Positions 63,837-64,000 of a stretch of 64,000 bases of DNA are shown piece after piece. The notes under the pieces were generated by a model. That model was not told the DNA's origin. It made no database searches and saw only the letters and a list, made by a program, of their open reading frames with translations. The DNA is from Streptomyces nigrescens. Its GTDB lineage: Bacteria; Actinomycetota; Actinomycetes; Streptomycetales; Streptomycetaceae. The position numbers and the translations under genes were made by a program. Where the stretch lies: assembly GCA_024349765.1 (NCBI GenBank), contig AP026073.1:2852001-2916000 (forward strand), read 5' to 3'. The stretch's first letter is position 1, and each line of letters begins with the position of its first letter.

Positions 63837-64000
63837 GTGACGGACAAGAAGCCGGACGGGGCGGACGCCGGCGACGTGGCGCGGCCGGACCTGCCGGCCA
63901 CCGGCTGGGCGGTGCTCGGACTGCTCTCCTTCGGCGAGGAGCTGTCCGGCTACGACCTGAAGAAGTGGTCGGACCGGTCGCTGCGCTTCTTCTACTGGAG
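63837..64000 (+). CDS. PadR-family transcriptional regulator, 5' part
   Basis: Only the first 54 codons are in the window. After a charged 20-residue lead, ATGWAVLGLLSFGEELSGYD followed by LKKWSDRSLRFFYWS is the start of the PadR winged helix. Family members repress efflux or phenolic-acid genes. It is divergent from the FUSC-type exporter gene, so regulating that gene is likely (inference). The GTG start is set by the nearby -10 box. Confidence 0.8.
   Translation, partial: MTDKKPDGADAGDVARPDLPATGWAVLGLLSFGEELSGYDLKKWSDRSLRFFYW

Overview
The window is very GC-rich, with heavy G/C at third codon positions, many GTG and TTG starts, ATGA/GTGA gene overlaps and TAGRRT-type -10 boxes. Mycothiol-dependent and F420-type enzyme families and small Streptomyces-type membrane proteins are present. 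All of this points to a Streptomyces (or close relative) chromosome. I recognised no rRNA, tRNA, transposon or CRISPR array.

Layout. (1) 1-10.0 kb: a FecBCD/BtuFCD-type metal-chelate importer converges on an isocyanide (isonitrile) synthase-cytochrome P450 pair. Divergent from that pair is a copper operon: Met/His-rich membrane peptide, CopA P-type ATPase and PCuAC-like periplasmic protein. An ECF sigma factor, a zinc-finger anti-sigma candidate and a Met-rich membrane protein follow. Together they look like a possible isonitrile metallophore and copper-handling island. (2) 10.1-16.7 kb: streptogramin lyase (Vgb), a P450-ferredoxin pair with a divergent TetR and a clear operator, a His-rich secreted protein, a PBP4-type carboxypeptidase and a PPOX-class flavoprotein. 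(3) 16.8-20.0 kb: a Q/H-rich protein, folD behind a ZTP (pfl) riboswitch, and a short-chain dehydrogenase. (4) 20.0-33.3 kb: a complete choline to glycine catabolic cluster with choline oxidase, betaine aldehyde dehydrogenase, a Rieske glycine betaine demethylase with separate ferredoxin and reductase, dimethylglycine dehydrogenase, sarcosine oxidase, formaldehyde disposal, a permease and an IclR regulator.

(5) 33.3-45.0 kb: a CzrA-type ArsR regulator, a nitrilase-family amidase, AspA, asparaginase, FadR and GNAT proteins, then a CitA/CitB-type two-component system beside a NitT/TauT-type ABC importer. This stretch is unusually rich in short tandem repeats. One array of 20-bp units joins the kinase gene to the regulator gene as a chain of overlapping mini-ORFs. 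(6) 45.1-54.3 kb: a tightly packed six-gene minus-strand operon encodes an endonuclease, an alpha/beta hydrolase, a P-loop-like protein, a STAND NTPase, an EAD-linked trypsin-like protease and a second trypsin-like protease. A caspase-like protease gene diverges from it. This has the composition of an NTP-dependent biological-conflict (suicide or immunity) system and is the best candidate for an undescribed system. (7) 54.4-64.0 kb: small stress-type proteins, a PRC-barrel protein, small membrane proteins, a ClpC/ClpB-like ATPase, UdgX uracil-DNA glycosylase, a HATPase_c regulator, a FUSC-type membrane protein and the start of a PadR regulator.
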